Below are positions 17,629 through 25,843 of a stretch of DNA of 64,000 nucleotides, in pieces. A model generated the notes under the pieces. The model saw nothing but the letters and a program-made list of their open reading frames with translations. It did not search any database and had not been told where the DNA came from. Location: positions 62,001 to 126,000 of the forward strand of contig JARKOC010000542.1 in assembly GCA_029975915.1 (NCBI GenBank), read 5' to 3'. This DNA comes from Bryobacteraceae bacterium (GTDB lineage Bacteria > Acidobacteriota > Terriglobia > Bryobacterales > Bryobacteraceae). How positions within the stretch are numbered: position 1 is the stretch's first letter; the number at the start of each line of letters is the position of its first letter. The position numbers and the translations under genes were made by a program.

Positions 17629-18648
17629 CTATCGGGGCTTTGGCGTCGAGGGCGACGAGGCGGGTAGACGCGGCGGTCTGATGAGAGCGGTTGGAATGGT
17701 GCCGGTCAGAGAGCGCAGAAACGTCGCGATGGAGGCCGTATCAGCTGGCGATAGGCTCCGGCCGGATTCGTATTCGCCCATGTGGCGGATGGCGGTGTCG
17801 AGCGATGCGACGCTGCCGTCGTGGAAGTAAGGCGGAGTCTTTTCGACGTTGCGAAGCGAGGGGACCTTGAACATCATGCGGTCCTCGGCTCGTTTCGTGA
17901 CCATGTGGCGGCCAGTGTCCTTCTGATTAGGCCAGGGTTTGACAACACCGGCTTTCTGATACATCTGGCCACCGAGGTATGTGCCCGAGTGGCAGGTGGC
18001 GCAGCCTGAATCGTAGAAAGTATTGAAGCCTGCTTTTTCGACATCGGTGAGGGCGGCCTTGTCGCCTTTGAGGAAGCGGTCCCAGCGGGATGGAGTGACG
18101 AGTTGGCGCTCGAAGGCGCCAACGGCCTCAGCGAAGTTGCCGAAAGTGACCGGGTCGGGCTCGGTGGGGAAGGCGCTCTTGAAAGCCGCAACATATCCTG
18201 GAATGGACTTGAGCACGGCCACGACTGAAGCTTCATCGGGCATGGCCATCTCCACGGGATTCAGTACCGGCGCTTTGGCCTGTTCCTCGACATCAGCGGC
18301 TCGACCGTCCCAGAATTGCACAAAGTGGCCGGCGGCATTGTATACGGAAGGAGAGTTGCGAGTGCCCTCGAGGCCGTTGTGGCCGTCAGAGACGTCTTCG
18401 AGGTCAACGCCATATTTGTCGAGAAGGTGGCAAGTGTTGCAACTGATCTTGTGGCTGAGGGAGATGCGGGTCTCATAGAACAGCATGCGGCCGAGATCGG
18501 TTTTCGCCGGAGTAATGGAGTTGGTCTTGGACGGGATGACGGAGGGCAATGGCGAGAAGCGGCGGAGACGGGCGGGCTCGATGTCGGCGGCGCTGGCGGA
18601 CAGGGCGAGAACAACTAGCGCGGAGATCGATCTCAGCAAGGCAGGCAC
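17629..18648 (-). CDS. Di-haem cytochrome c peroxidase (CcpA/MauG family), periplasmic
   Basis: 339 aa with a Sec signal ending at SASAAD rather than a lipobox. Haem motifs are CNTCH (70-74) and CATCH (216-220). The central region is almost the same as in the peroxidase at 12568-13605 (FVQFWDGRAADVEEQAK is shared), so the two are recent paralogues. The start is a GTG at 18648; a TTG at 18639 has a better spaced AGAGG and may be the real one. It lies downstream of the polyferredoxin and penta-haem genes on the same strand, separated by about 130 bases. Confidence 0.92.
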   Translation of the reverse strand: MPALLRSISALVVLALSASAADIEPARLRRFSPLPSVIPSKTNSITPAKTDLGRMLFYETRISLSHKISCNTCHLLDKYGVDLEDVSDGHNGLEGTRNSPSVYNAAGHFVQFWDGRAADVEEQAKAPVLNPVEMAMPDEASVVAVLKSIPGYVAAFKSAFPTEPDPVTFGNFAEAVGAFERQLVTPSRWDRFLKGDKAALTDVEKAGFNTFYDSGCATCHSGTYLGGQMYQKAGVVKPWPNQKDTGRHMVTKRAEDRMMFKVPSLRNVEKTPPYFHDGSVASLDTAIRHMGEYESGRSLSPADTASIATFLRSLTGTIPTALIRPPRLPASSPSTPKPR

Positions 18649-18777
18649 CTCTCAAGCGGTATCTTCGCCTGATTGAGCAGGCGGCGGCAAGCGCGGGCGG
18701 TCTCATTCCTGGACACGCCCGCGCCGGACGCGAGTGGAAGCGGTTTGAAAGGAACCTGCATCCACCCGCGAAATCGA

Positions 18778-20361
18778 CTACTTGTGCGACTTCCTGTACT
18801 CCTCAACGATGGTCCTGACCTCGGGCACGGAGTGGCCATGGGAATGGACCCATTCGCGCAAGGGCAGGCGGGGATCGATCTTGGAAGCGTCCAAGCCAAG
18901 TTTTCCGAGGATGTAGTCCTTGGGGACGCCGGTCTTGAGCGCGACTTCATTCAAGGTCATGAAGCCCTTAACCTCGGATTCCTCGCCAGCGCCGTGCTGC
19001 TTGGCATCGCTGAGACCTTTCTTGCCGGCGCCCTCCTTGGGCACGCCGGCTTGAGCGCCTGAGCCGCTATCCCGCGTTGAAGCGGGCTTTGGTTGGGCTG
19101 GCTGTTTCGCCGGACGGCTCTGTTCAGCAGCGGCGGCGGACAACATTGGACCGGGCTTTTGCGGCGGAGCGGGTTTGGTCTGGATCGCCGCGGCGACTAC
19201 GTCCCGGATTTCCTCTGCCTCGAAATTGATCTTGTGCAGTTCGGCAACCTGGTTGAGTCGGGTTTCCGGCTTGACGGCGGAGGGCAAGCGGGCATCGCGG
19301 TAGAGGCGATCCAGCGGAATGTTATAGCCCTGGCTGACCTCATTCAGGGTCATCCAGCCGCGGATAGCCCCGGGGTCAAGCTCACCTTTGGCGTTGGTGA
19401 ATGTGACGGATTGGGGCTTGGTCCGCCAGGCGCCGGCGAGTTTGGAAACGCCCACCAGAGAGAGTAATCCAGCCACCAGCATCGCGGCATAGGCCCCGTG
19501 GGAGAAGCGGACTCCGGCGCCGCGGATCGAAAGGACATTCGGCTTGGGGCAGACATCGAGGCAGTCGAGGCAGTGGTTGCATTCAATGTCGCGGACCTCA
19601 GTGGAGGCGAGGAACTCGACGTGAGCGAAGCACTTCTTCTGGCAGATATTGCAGGCCTTGCAGTCTTGATCGTCGCGTTTGAGGCGGGTTAGGCCGAAGC
19701 GGCCGATGATGCCGAGCACGGCGCCGAGCGGGCAGGCGTATTTGCAGAAGAAGCGCTCGATCTTCAGCGAGCCGATCAGGACGACGCCCAGCATGGCATA
19801 GGCCCAGGGCATCTCATCAATGTGGGAGCCGAGGTGGAAGAAGGCGATGAAGGGATCGTACGGGCGGAAGACGAGTGTGCCGAGATACCAGGTGAAGGTG
19901 ACGATGACGGCAAGCAACACATACTTGACGCCACGCAGCCAGTGGTCCCAGCGGCCGGTGGGGTTATAGGATTTGCCGAATAGCTTACGTCCGAGCAGTC
20001 CGATCCATTCCTGGATGCTGCCAAACGGGCAGATCCAGCCGCAGAATCCGCGGCTGAATATCAGGGTGAGAAGCAGGACGGCTGCGCCAAGGATCATCGT
20101 CGATGGCTCAATGCGGCGTACGTAGCTGCCTGTAGTGGCAAGTTGGTAGACACTTTCGATGGCGCCGAACGGGCAATAGGCTTCGACGCTGGGCGTACCC
20201 TTTGGACCGCCGCCTTGGACGTTGTGGTGGTAGGCGACGCGGAGTAGGAAGAGACAGAACAGCGCCATGACAGCGTGGCGGAGCAGTTTCGGGCTGCGAT
20301 ACCAGGGGCGTTTCCCGTTTGGCTTCTTTGTCGGGATTAGAGTGATGTTTACCAGCGGCAT
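18778..20361 (-). CDS. NapH/NosR-like membrane polyferredoxin with duplicated C-terminal modules
   Basis: 527 aa. An N-terminal membrane domain of about five helices contains the two NapH-type cysteine motifs, FCGWICPFG (about 107-113) and FCKYACPLG (about 206-213). Next come two [4Fe-4S] ferredoxin sets, Cys234/237/240/244 and Cys261/264/267/271, a further helix near 290-305, and then a long soluble tail. The tail has two related modules, about 334-393 and 465-524, each opening with a G-x-MTLNEV motif, joined by a Pro/Ala/Lys-rich linker. NapH-type proteins pass electrons from quinol to periplasmic cytochromes; the function of the tail is unknown. The start at 20361 is preceded by AGGTG; the in-frame start at 20409 looks unlikely. 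Confidence 0.87.
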   Translation of the reverse strand: MPLVNITLIPTKKPNGKRPWYRSPKLLRHAVMALFCLFLLRVAYHHNVQGGGPKGTPSVEAYCPFGAIESVYQLATTGSYVRRIEPSTMILGAAVLLLTLIFSRGFCGWICPFGSIQEWIGLLGRKLFGKSYNPTGRWDHWLRGVKYVLLAVIVTFTWYLGTLVFRPYDPFIAFFHLGSHIDEMPWAYAMLGVVLIGSLKIERFFCKYACPLGAVLGIIGRFGLTRLKRDDQDCKACNICQKKCFAHVEFLASTEVRDIECNHCLDCLDVCPKPNVLSIRGAGVRFSHGAYAAMLVAGLLSLVGVSKLAGAWRTKPQSVTFTNAKGELDPGAIRGWMTLNEVSQGYNIPLDRLYRDARLPSAVKPETRLNQVAELHKINFEAEEIRDVVAAAIQTKPAPPQKPGPMLSAAAAEQSRPAKQPAQPKPASTRDSGSGAQAGVPKEGAGKKGLSDAKQHGAGEESEVKGFMTLNEVALKTGVPKDYILGKLGLDASKIDPRLPLREWVHSHGHSVPEVRTIVEEYRKSHK

Positions 20362-20428
20362 GGAGTGCACCTGAGAGTCCAATGGAATCAGATGCAACCG
20401 TACGGCCAAGTATGAATCTTACGGAAAA

Positions 20429-21868
20429 TCAACGATTTGTCGTTCCGGCACGCATGGCTTGCGTGGCGGGAGGGCGCACGGATTGCGTGGTGGCCTCGGC
20501 GAGAACGGCCGGAGGGAGATTGGCGAGAGCCGCGGCCTGTTCAGGTGAAAGCACGTCGCGGTAAGACGGCTTCACGTTCTCATATAGGGCGCGGACGCGG
20601 ATCGAGTACTGGCCGGGGGCGAGACCCGAGATGCGGTAGAGGGTGGTATCAGCGCCTGGGATGAAATCGGCGTCTGCGCCGGTGCCTGCCGGGAGGATGC
20701 CGGGATGGGCCTTGGATCGGTCAAAGCCGTCGGGGAGGATGCGGTTGTCTTTTAGATAGGAGGAGGCGCGAAGCAGAGCGGTGGTGGGCTGGCCTGAGGG
20801 ATCGGCCATTTCGGATTCGTAGATCTGGACTTTTGACGGAGTGTCAATCAGCAGATGGTGTGCCTGGTTCGATGGCGAGGCGCCGCCGGAATGGAAGACA
20901 GCCTGGCCGGATTGATCAAGGACTTGGAAATCAATCCAGATCCGTCGAGATGGGAAGCCGGTGGGGAGTTTGTGCCCAGTGAGGTTGGTCAGGGTGACGG
21001 AGGCTTCCAGGACCTCATCTTTCCAGCGGGTATTGACATCCAGTGTAGCGGCAAAGGAGAGCATATCGCGGGCGCGATCAGCCATTGAAGGGGCGGCCGA
21101 GCCTAGCAAAACCGGCAGAGCGACGTTCGCCCCAGCAAAACGGTGGATACCGAAAGGCTGCCTGGGCGACGTGGGCGGGAAAGTGCGGCCCATGGGGTTG
21201 TGGGCGATATAGTGTTCCTTCGGCTGATCCGCGACGGGGACGTGACAGGACTGGCACGTCATCTCTCCCAAACCAAAGCTTGAAGCTTGCCATTCAAGAT
21301 ACGGCGCCTGTTCTATGAACTCGCCCAGAACCTTCCCCTTGCCGTCGACAGTGGGCGTGATGACGGTGTGACAGGTGGCGCAGAGTTCTGACTTCTGAAT
21401 GTGGCTGCCGTAAGCCGGAGTCAGGCCGACGTGCATGATCATCGGGTTGGCGAAGGGATTCTTGTGCGGCCCGTAGGCCAATTGTTCCTTATTGATCTGA
21501 AAACCCCCGGTAAACGAGGCGGGCGTGCCGAGGCCTTTATCCTCGATGAGATGGCATACTGTGCAACCGACGCCGTCGCGCGCCTGTGGTTTGCCCTGGG
21601 GGGTATGGCAGCGATGGCATTTCTCGTCAACGGCCTTTGCGATAGCCGGATTTTGCTTGATCTCTGATGCAGTCTTTGCCTGCCAGTAGGGGTCGCGGCC
21701 GGCGTGGGCCATGACGCTGTCTTTCCATAGCGGGTATTGCCCGAACTGCCCGTCCTTGCCGAGACGGGTGTGGCAAAGGGAACATTCGGCGGACGCGGCG
21801 AAGGGGCTGTCCTGGGCCTGGATGGCGAGGATGGGGGCGATGGCGAGAAAGACGGTGGAACGGCGCAT
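20429..21868 (-). CDS. Five-haem c-type cytochrome
   Basis: 479 aa with a Sec signal (MRRSTVFLAIAPILAIQAQ). CxxCH motifs stand at 29-33, 84-88, 102-106, 163-167 and 205-209, all in the N-terminal half. The C-terminal half is beta-rich (NLTGHKLPTGFPSRR, typical of cytochrome c554/c'-like multihaem proteins) and has no haem. Likely a periplasmic or outer-membrane electron carrier. It is the first gene of a minus-strand set with the polyferredoxin (68 bases further on) and the di-haem peroxidase, which suggests a quinol-to-cytochrome-to-acceptor chain. The longer frame to 21904 lacks a better start. Confidence 0.9.
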   Translation of the reverse strand: MRRSTVFLAIAPILAIQAQDSPFAASAECSLCHTRLGKDGQFGQYPLWKDSVMAHAGRDPYWQAKTASEIKQNPAIAKAVDEKCHRCHTPQGKPQARDGVGCTVCHLIEDKGLGTPASFTGGFQINKEQLAYGPHKNPFANPMIMHVGLTPAYGSHIQKSELCATCHTVITPTVDGKGKVLGEFIEQAPYLEWQASSFGLGEMTCQSCHVPVADQPKEHYIAHNPMGRTFPPTSPRQPFGIHRFAGANVALPVLLGSAAPSMADRARDMLSFAATLDVNTRWKDEVLEASVTLTNLTGHKLPTGFPSRRIWIDFQVLDQSGQAVFHSGGASPSNQAHHLLIDTPSKVQIYESEMADPSGQPTTALLRASSYLKDNRILPDGFDRSKAHPGILPAGTGADADFIPGADTTLYRISGLAPGQYSIRVRALYENVKPSYRDVLSPEQAAALANLPPAVLAEATTQSVRPPATQAMRAGTTNR

Positions 21869-21979
21869 GGGGCTTCTCTCAAAAGGTAGCAAGCCGTTGA
21901 CCATCTTGAGCCGGCCGGCAGGGTTACGGGTACACTGGTGGGTTGCGGCTGCTGAGGTAGCCGGCAGAGGCAGAATTTC

Positions 21980-22750
21980 ATGAAGATACTGGTGGCCCTA
22001 AAGCAGGTCCCGGCGAGGGACAGCGTGCTGAAACCGTCCTCGGACGGGCGGTGGATTGACGAGGACGGGTTGCAGTTTGAGATCAACGAACCGGACGCCT
22101 ACGCGCTGGAAGCGGGACTCCAATTGAAAGAGAAGCTGGGCGGCGAGGTAGTGGTGCTATCGGCAGGACCGGCGCGCGTTGGATCGAGTATTCGCGAGGC
22201 GTTGGCCAAGGGTGCCGACCGGGCGATTCACATTGAACAGGATGGGCTGGAGGGGTGGGATTCGCTGGGTTTGGCGCGGTTGCTCGCGGCGGCGGCAAAG
22301 GCCGAGTCGCCGGATCTCGTGCTGACGGGTTTGCAGTCCGACGATGCGGGGCGCGGCGAAACGGGCGTGATGATGGCGGAGTTGCTGGGCTTGGCGCACG
22401 CGACCATCGTCATGAGAATCGAGGCCGGGGATGGCTCGGCGAAGGTGAAGCGGGAGCTGGAGGGAGGCTGGTTCCAGGACATCGAAGTGAAGTTGCCGGC
22501 GCTGCTCACGGTCCAGAGCGGGATCAGCCGGCTGCGCTACGCGACGCTCATGGGGATCAAGAAGGCGCGGACCAAGGAAGTGAAAGTCACAACCGCGGCT
22601 GAATTGGGCGTGGAGGCAGTGCCGCTGGCGGTTCTGGAGCGGCTGACGCCGCCGGTGAGGAAGAAGCAGGGTGAACTGCTGACAGGAACGGCGAAGGAAC
22701 AGGCGGCCAAGTTGGTGGAGAAGCTGAGATTCGAAGCGAGGGCGATATGA
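21980..22750 (+). CDS. etfB: Electron transfer flavoprotein beta subunit
   Basis: 256 aa. The N-terminus MKILVALKQVPARDS, the NEPDAYALEAGLQLKE segment and the TGLQSDDAGRGETG nucleotide-binding loop are typical of EtfB/FixA. It forms a cytoplasmic heterodimer with EtfA, carrying electrons from dehydrogenases to an ETF-quinone reductase. GAGG lies upstream of the ATG. The stop overlaps the ATG of etfA. No acyl-CoA dehydrogenase or FixC/FixX gene is nearby, so the donor and acceptor are not indicated by context. Confidence 0.95.
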   Translation: MKILVALKQVPARDSVLKPSSDGRWIDEDGLQFEINEPDAYALEAGLQLKEKLGGEVVVLSAGPARVGSSIREALAKGADRAIHIEQDGLEGWDSLGLARLLAAAAKAESPDLVLTGLQSDDAGRGETGVMMAELLGLAHATIVMRIEAGDGSAKVKRELEGGWFQDIEVKLPALLTVQSGISRLRYATLMGIKKARTKEVKVTTAAELGVEAVPLAVLERLTPPVRKKQGELLTGTAKEQAAKLVEKLRFEARAI

Positions 22751-23712
22751 GCCGGATCATGGTGATCGCCGAGCAGCAGAACGGCGTATTGCACAGGATG
22801 ACGCTGGAGGCGCTGGCAGCAGGACAGTCGATGGGGGGCGACATATCGGTCGCCGTCACAGGCGACGACGCAAATGGGGCAGCCGGGCAGTTGGCCGGGT
22901 ACCAAGTGTCGAAGGTGTTGGTATTGGAACATCCGGCCTTGGCGGCCTACACCATGGAGGCAACCGTGGCGGCGTTGGCGTGGCTCATCGTACAAGAGCA
23001 GCCCGGCCTTGTCCTGTTGCCCCACACCTACCGGACACGGGATTTCGCGCCACGCTTGGCGGCTCGGCTGGTGAGGCCGTTGATTAGCGACGCCACTGCG
23101 ATCGGAATCGACGAGTCGGGCCTTCATTTCGAGCGTCAGTTGTTCCAAGGCAAGATGACAGGACGCTTTCGTGCGGATTCGAATGGTCCGGCGATCGTCA
23201 CCGTGCGAGCGGGCGCCTACCGGGCAGATCACGCGGCGCCTGGGAGGGCAGAGGTGACAGTCATATGCCCGGACCTGAGCGGAATCGAAGTGAAGGCGAC
23301 CTCTGAGCCGTACCGTGAGGCAGAAAAATCGGTCGACTTGGGGGCTGCAGAGCGGATCGTTGCGGTTGGACGCGGGATCAAGGAAGAGGACAATCTCCAA
23401 TTAATCAATGAGTTGGCGCAATTGATCGGGGCAGAAGTGGCGGCATCGCGGCCAATTTGCGACAACGGCTGGCTAGGGATGGACCGCCAGGTGGGGAGTT
23501 CGGGCCAGACGGTGTCGCCGAAGCTGTATGTCGCCGTAGGGATATCCGGCGCGATCCAGCACATCGTAGGAATGAAGGGATCTAAGTGCGTGGTGGCGAT
23601 CAATAAGGATCCGGAGGCGCCGATCTTCGAGGCGGCTCATTACGGGATTGTGGGTGATCTCTTTGAGGTTGTTCCGGCGATTGTGGATGAGTTGCGGAAG
23701 TCGGGAGCGTAG
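22747..23712 (+). CDS. etfA: Electron transfer flavoprotein alpha subunit
   Basis: 321 aa. The C-terminal FAD domain is intact: GSSGQTVSPKLYVAVGISGAIQH and a following VAINKDPEAPIFEAAHYGIVGD segment, both diagnostic of EtfA/FixB. The N-terminal domain has the usual LPHTYRTRDFAPRLAARL. There is no additional N-terminal ferredoxin domain. It begins inside the last codon of etfB (ATGA overlap), so the pair is translationally coupled. The intergenic space to rplM holds only weak hairpins. Confidence 0.95.
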   Translation: MSRIMVIAEQQNGVLHRMTLEALAAGQSMGGDISVAVTGDDANGAAGQLAGYQVSKVLVLEHPALAAYTMEATVAALAWLIVQEQPGLVLLPHTYRTRDFAPRLAARLVRPLISDATAIGIDESGLHFERQLFQGKMTGRFRADSNGPAIVTVRAGAYRADHAAPGRAEVTVICPDLSGIEVKATSEPYREAEKSVDLGAAERIVAVGRGIKEEDNLQLINELAQLIGAEVAASRPICDNGWLGMDRQVGSSGQTVSPKLYVAVGISGAIQHIVGMKGSKCVVAINKDPEAPIFEAAHYGIVGDLFEVVPAIVDELRKSGA

Positions 23713-23772
23713 TGCGGTTCGCTTGTGATAGACTGTAAAAGTCTCTCTGCGACAAGTGCGGTCGCACGCGGT

Positions 23773-23802
23773 TTGACGTCGCGCGCCGTGCACCCGTAGA
23801 AT
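23773..23802 (+). promoter_or_regulatory. Sigma-70-type promoter of rplM-rpsI
   Basis: TTGACG (23773-23778) and TAGAAT (23797-23802) are separated by 18 bases, ending about 38 bases before the rplM ATG. Each hexamer departs from consensus at one position. It is the best promoter-like sequence in the etfA-rplM gap. Confidence 0.72.
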
Positions 23803-23840
23803 GAAAGTTTTGTAAGACCTCAAGCGGAGATCGTCTGTTT

Positions 23841-24275
23841 ATGAAGACCGAATTTCCGTCCAAGAGCGAAATCACGCGTAGCTGGTTTGTGATTGATGCC
23901 AGCGAAGCCGCTCTGGGACGGGTGGCCTCGAAGGCCGCCAAAGTCCTGATGGGCAAGCATAAGCCCATTTACACGCCGTTTCTGGACACCGGCGACCACG
24001 TTATCGTCATTAATGCCGACAAGGCCATCCTGACCGGCAACAAGGAAAAGCAAAAGGTGTATCGCCGTCACTCGGGCTATCCGGGCGGACTGACCGAAAT
24101 CTCGGCTGAGAAGATGCGGGCAACGCGCCCGATCAAGTTAGTCGAGGAAGCGGTTCGCGGCATGCTGCCGAAGACGAAACTCGGCAAGCAGATGTACCGC
24201 AAGCTGAAAGTGTACGGCGGCGAGAAGCACCCGCACGACGCCCAGCAACCGAAAGCGATGGCAGTGGCGAGATAG
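23841..24275 (+). CDS. rplM: 50S ribosomal protein L13
   Basis: 144 aa, full length for L13. Recognised from the [28 protein letters not shown] start (in parts), [18 protein letters not shown], the [10 protein letters not shown] motif and the GMLPKTKLG segment with a C-terminal [14 protein letters not shown]. Early-assembly protein of the large subunit. Expressed from the promoter at 23773-23802 and followed after 17 bases by rpsI, the usual pairing in bacteria. Confidence 0.98.
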   Translation: MKTEFPSKSEITRSWFVIDASEAALGRVASKAAKVLMGKHKPIYTPFLDTGDHVIVINADKAILTGNKEKQKVYRRHSGYPGGLTEISAEKMRATRPIKLVEEAVRGMLPKTKLGKQMYRKLKVYGGEKHPHDAQQPKAMAVAR

Positions 24276-24292
24276 GGCAGGAGGGGAATCAC

Positions 24293-24685
24293 TTGGCATT
24301 CGTTCAGTATCTTGGGACCGGGCGCCGCAAACGGGCGACGGTTCGCGTGTTCCTGCGGCCCGGATCGGGCGCGATCAAAGTCAACGGCAAGGAATTCGAG
24401 CAGTACTTCACGACCTTCGGCGGCCGGGCAGCAGTGAAACAGCCGTTTCTCGCCACCGAAACGATGGACAAGTTCGACGTTTTGCTGAACTGCACCGGCG
24501 GTGGGACCACGGGTCAGGCGGAAGCGGCGCGCATGGCCATCGCGCGTGCGCTATGCGATTTTAATATCGAACTGCGCGGCAAGCTGAAAAGCGCCGGGAT
24601 GTTGAGGCGCGACGCCCGCGAACACGAGCGCAAAAAGTACGGGCAGAAGGGCGCACGAGCCCGCTTCCAGTTCTCCAAGCGTTAA
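24293..24685 (+). CDS. rpsI: 30S ribosomal protein S9
   Basis: 130 aa ending in the [17 protein letters not shown] tail that reaches the P-site tRNA. The N-terminus has [19 protein letters not shown], standard for S9. The start is TTG at 24293, preceded by AGGAGGGG, so an unusual start codon with a strong ribosome-binding site. Co-transcribed with rplM. Confidence 0.97.
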   Translation: MAFVQYLGTGRRKRATVRVFLRPGSGAIKVNGKEFEQYFTTFGGRAAVKQPFLATETMDKFDVLLNCTGGGTTGQAEAARMAIARALCDFNIELRGKLKSAGMLRRDAREHERKKYGQKGARARFQFSKR

Positions 24686-24719
24686 AATCGCGGTTCGCCT
24701 CACGTATTCTGTAGTTTTT

Positions 24720-24783
24720 GGCCAGCCGCCCGAGCCTCCGGTAAATCTCGTTTGGACCACCGGAACGGCCGTGGCGGCTGGTC
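24720..24783 (+). ncRNA. Nested-hairpin leader upstream of rpsB
   Basis: An 11-bp outer stem (GGCCAGCCGCC at 24720-24730 with GGCGGCTGGTC at 24773-24783, one G-U pair) encloses an inner stem TCCGGT (24737-24742) with ACCGGA (24759-24764). It sits in the 163-base gap between rpsI and rpsB, 65 bases before the rpsB start. No T-tract follows, so it is not a plain terminator. An autoregulatory ribosomal-protein leader is an inference; no known S2-leader consensus was matched. Confidence 0.5.
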
Positions 24784-24848
24784 TTGTGTCAACCCTAGGC
24801 GGCGGGAGCGAACGAATCGCGCCGCGGAAATTAAGCTGAGGTAATCCA

Positions 24849-25748
24849 TTGCCGACCATCACAATGAAGGAATTGCTCGAAGCCGGCGTTCACTTCGGGC
24901 ACCAGACCAAGCGCTGGAATCCAAAGATGAAAGAATACATCTTTGGCGAACGTAACGGGATCTACATCATCGATCTCCAGAAGACGCTCAAACTGTTCAA
25001 GGATGCCATGCGCTACGTTGCCGAACAGGCCGCTACGGGCAAGACGATCCTCTTTGTGGGCACCAAGCGCCAGGCGCAGGAAGCGATCCTTGAAGAAGCC
25101 ACACGCTGCGGCATGTACTACGTGAACAACCGCTGGCTGGGTGGATTGCTGACCAACTTCGCCACTGTGAAACAGTCGATCAAACGGCTGAAGGAACTGG
25201 ACGTGATCCTTGCAGAGGACTCCGTCGAGCGCGAGCGTCACACCAAGAAAGAGCTGATCCAACTCGACCGCGAGCGGAAGAACCTGCTGTCAAACCTGGC
25301 CGGCATCCGCGACATGGATTCGTTGCCGGATATGGTTTTCATCATTGACTCTAATAAGGAGTCCATCGCGGTGAAGGAGGCCCGGAAGCTGGGCATCCCG
25401 GTTGTGGCAATTGTGGACACCAACTGCGATCCGACCGAAGTCGACTGGCCAATCCCCGGAAACGACGATGCTCTGCGCGCCATCCGCCTGTTTGCCACCA
25501 AAGTGGCCGACGCAATGGTGGAGGGCCGTGCGCTGGCTAGCGAGCACGACTTCGCTGGTGCGCCCAAGGAAATTGTCGAGGAGACCGAAGAGGTGTTCGA
25601 GGACATGTCCCAGTACGCGCATTACGTGGATCCGCGCCTAAACGAGGACGTATTGACCGAAGGCATTTCCGACCTGGACCTGCCGTCGGTTTCTTTGCCG
25701 AAGCGCAGCGAGCCGGCAGAGGGCCCGGACGCGCCGGCGGCCGAATAG
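24849..25748 (+). CDS. rpsB: 30S ribosomal protein S2
   Basis: 299 aa. Standard S2 motifs: [22 protein letters not shown] (in parts), IIDLQKT, the [12 protein letters not shown] loop and [12 protein letters not shown]. It carries an acidic, Pro/Ala-rich C-terminal extension of about 50 residues, longer than E. coli S2 but common in high-G+C lineages. The start is TTG at 24849 with GAGG upstream. First gene of the rpsB-tsf-pyrH-frr block; preceded by a structured leader. Confidence 0.98.
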   Translation: MPTITMKELLEAGVHFGHQTKRWNPKMKEYIFGERNGIYIIDLQKTLKLFKDAMRYVAEQAATGKTILFVGTKRQAQEAILEEATRCGMYYVNNRWLGGLLTNFATVKQSIKRLKELDVILAEDSVERERHTKKELIQLDRERKNLLSNLAGIRDMDSLPDMVFIIDSNKESIAVKEARKLGIPVVAIVDTNCDPTEVDWPIPGNDDALRAIRLFATKVADAMVEGRALASEHDFAGAPKEIVEETEEVFEDMSQYAHYVDPRLNEDVLTEGISDLDLPSVSLPKRSEPAEGPDAPAAE

Positions 25749-25763
25749 GCACCTTTTTTATTC

Positions 25764-25799
25764 CGCCCGGCTAAGGCGCCGCCGCGGGGCCGCCGGGCG
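25764..25799 (+). repeat. Inverted repeat between rpsB and tsf
   Basis: CGCCCGGC (25764-25771) pairs with GCCGGGCG (25792-25799) over a G+C-rich loop. It is preceded, not followed, by a run of seven T on the plus strand, so it is not a canonical terminator. It could be an attenuator or processing site that adjusts S2 versus EF-Ts amounts. Confidence 0.45.
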
Positions 25800-25843
25800 T
25801 GTCACGCAGTAATTCTCGAACGGAAGATTGAAGGTAGGAACTC

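Noticed and set aside
20429..22750. A functional complex of EtfAB with the divergent penta-haem cytochrome
   Set aside because: The genes are divergent, in different cell compartments, and no known ETF partner is present.
23730..23750. AGACT-GTAAA-AGTCT hairpin after etfA as a terminator
   Set aside because: Only five base pairs and no T-tract follows.
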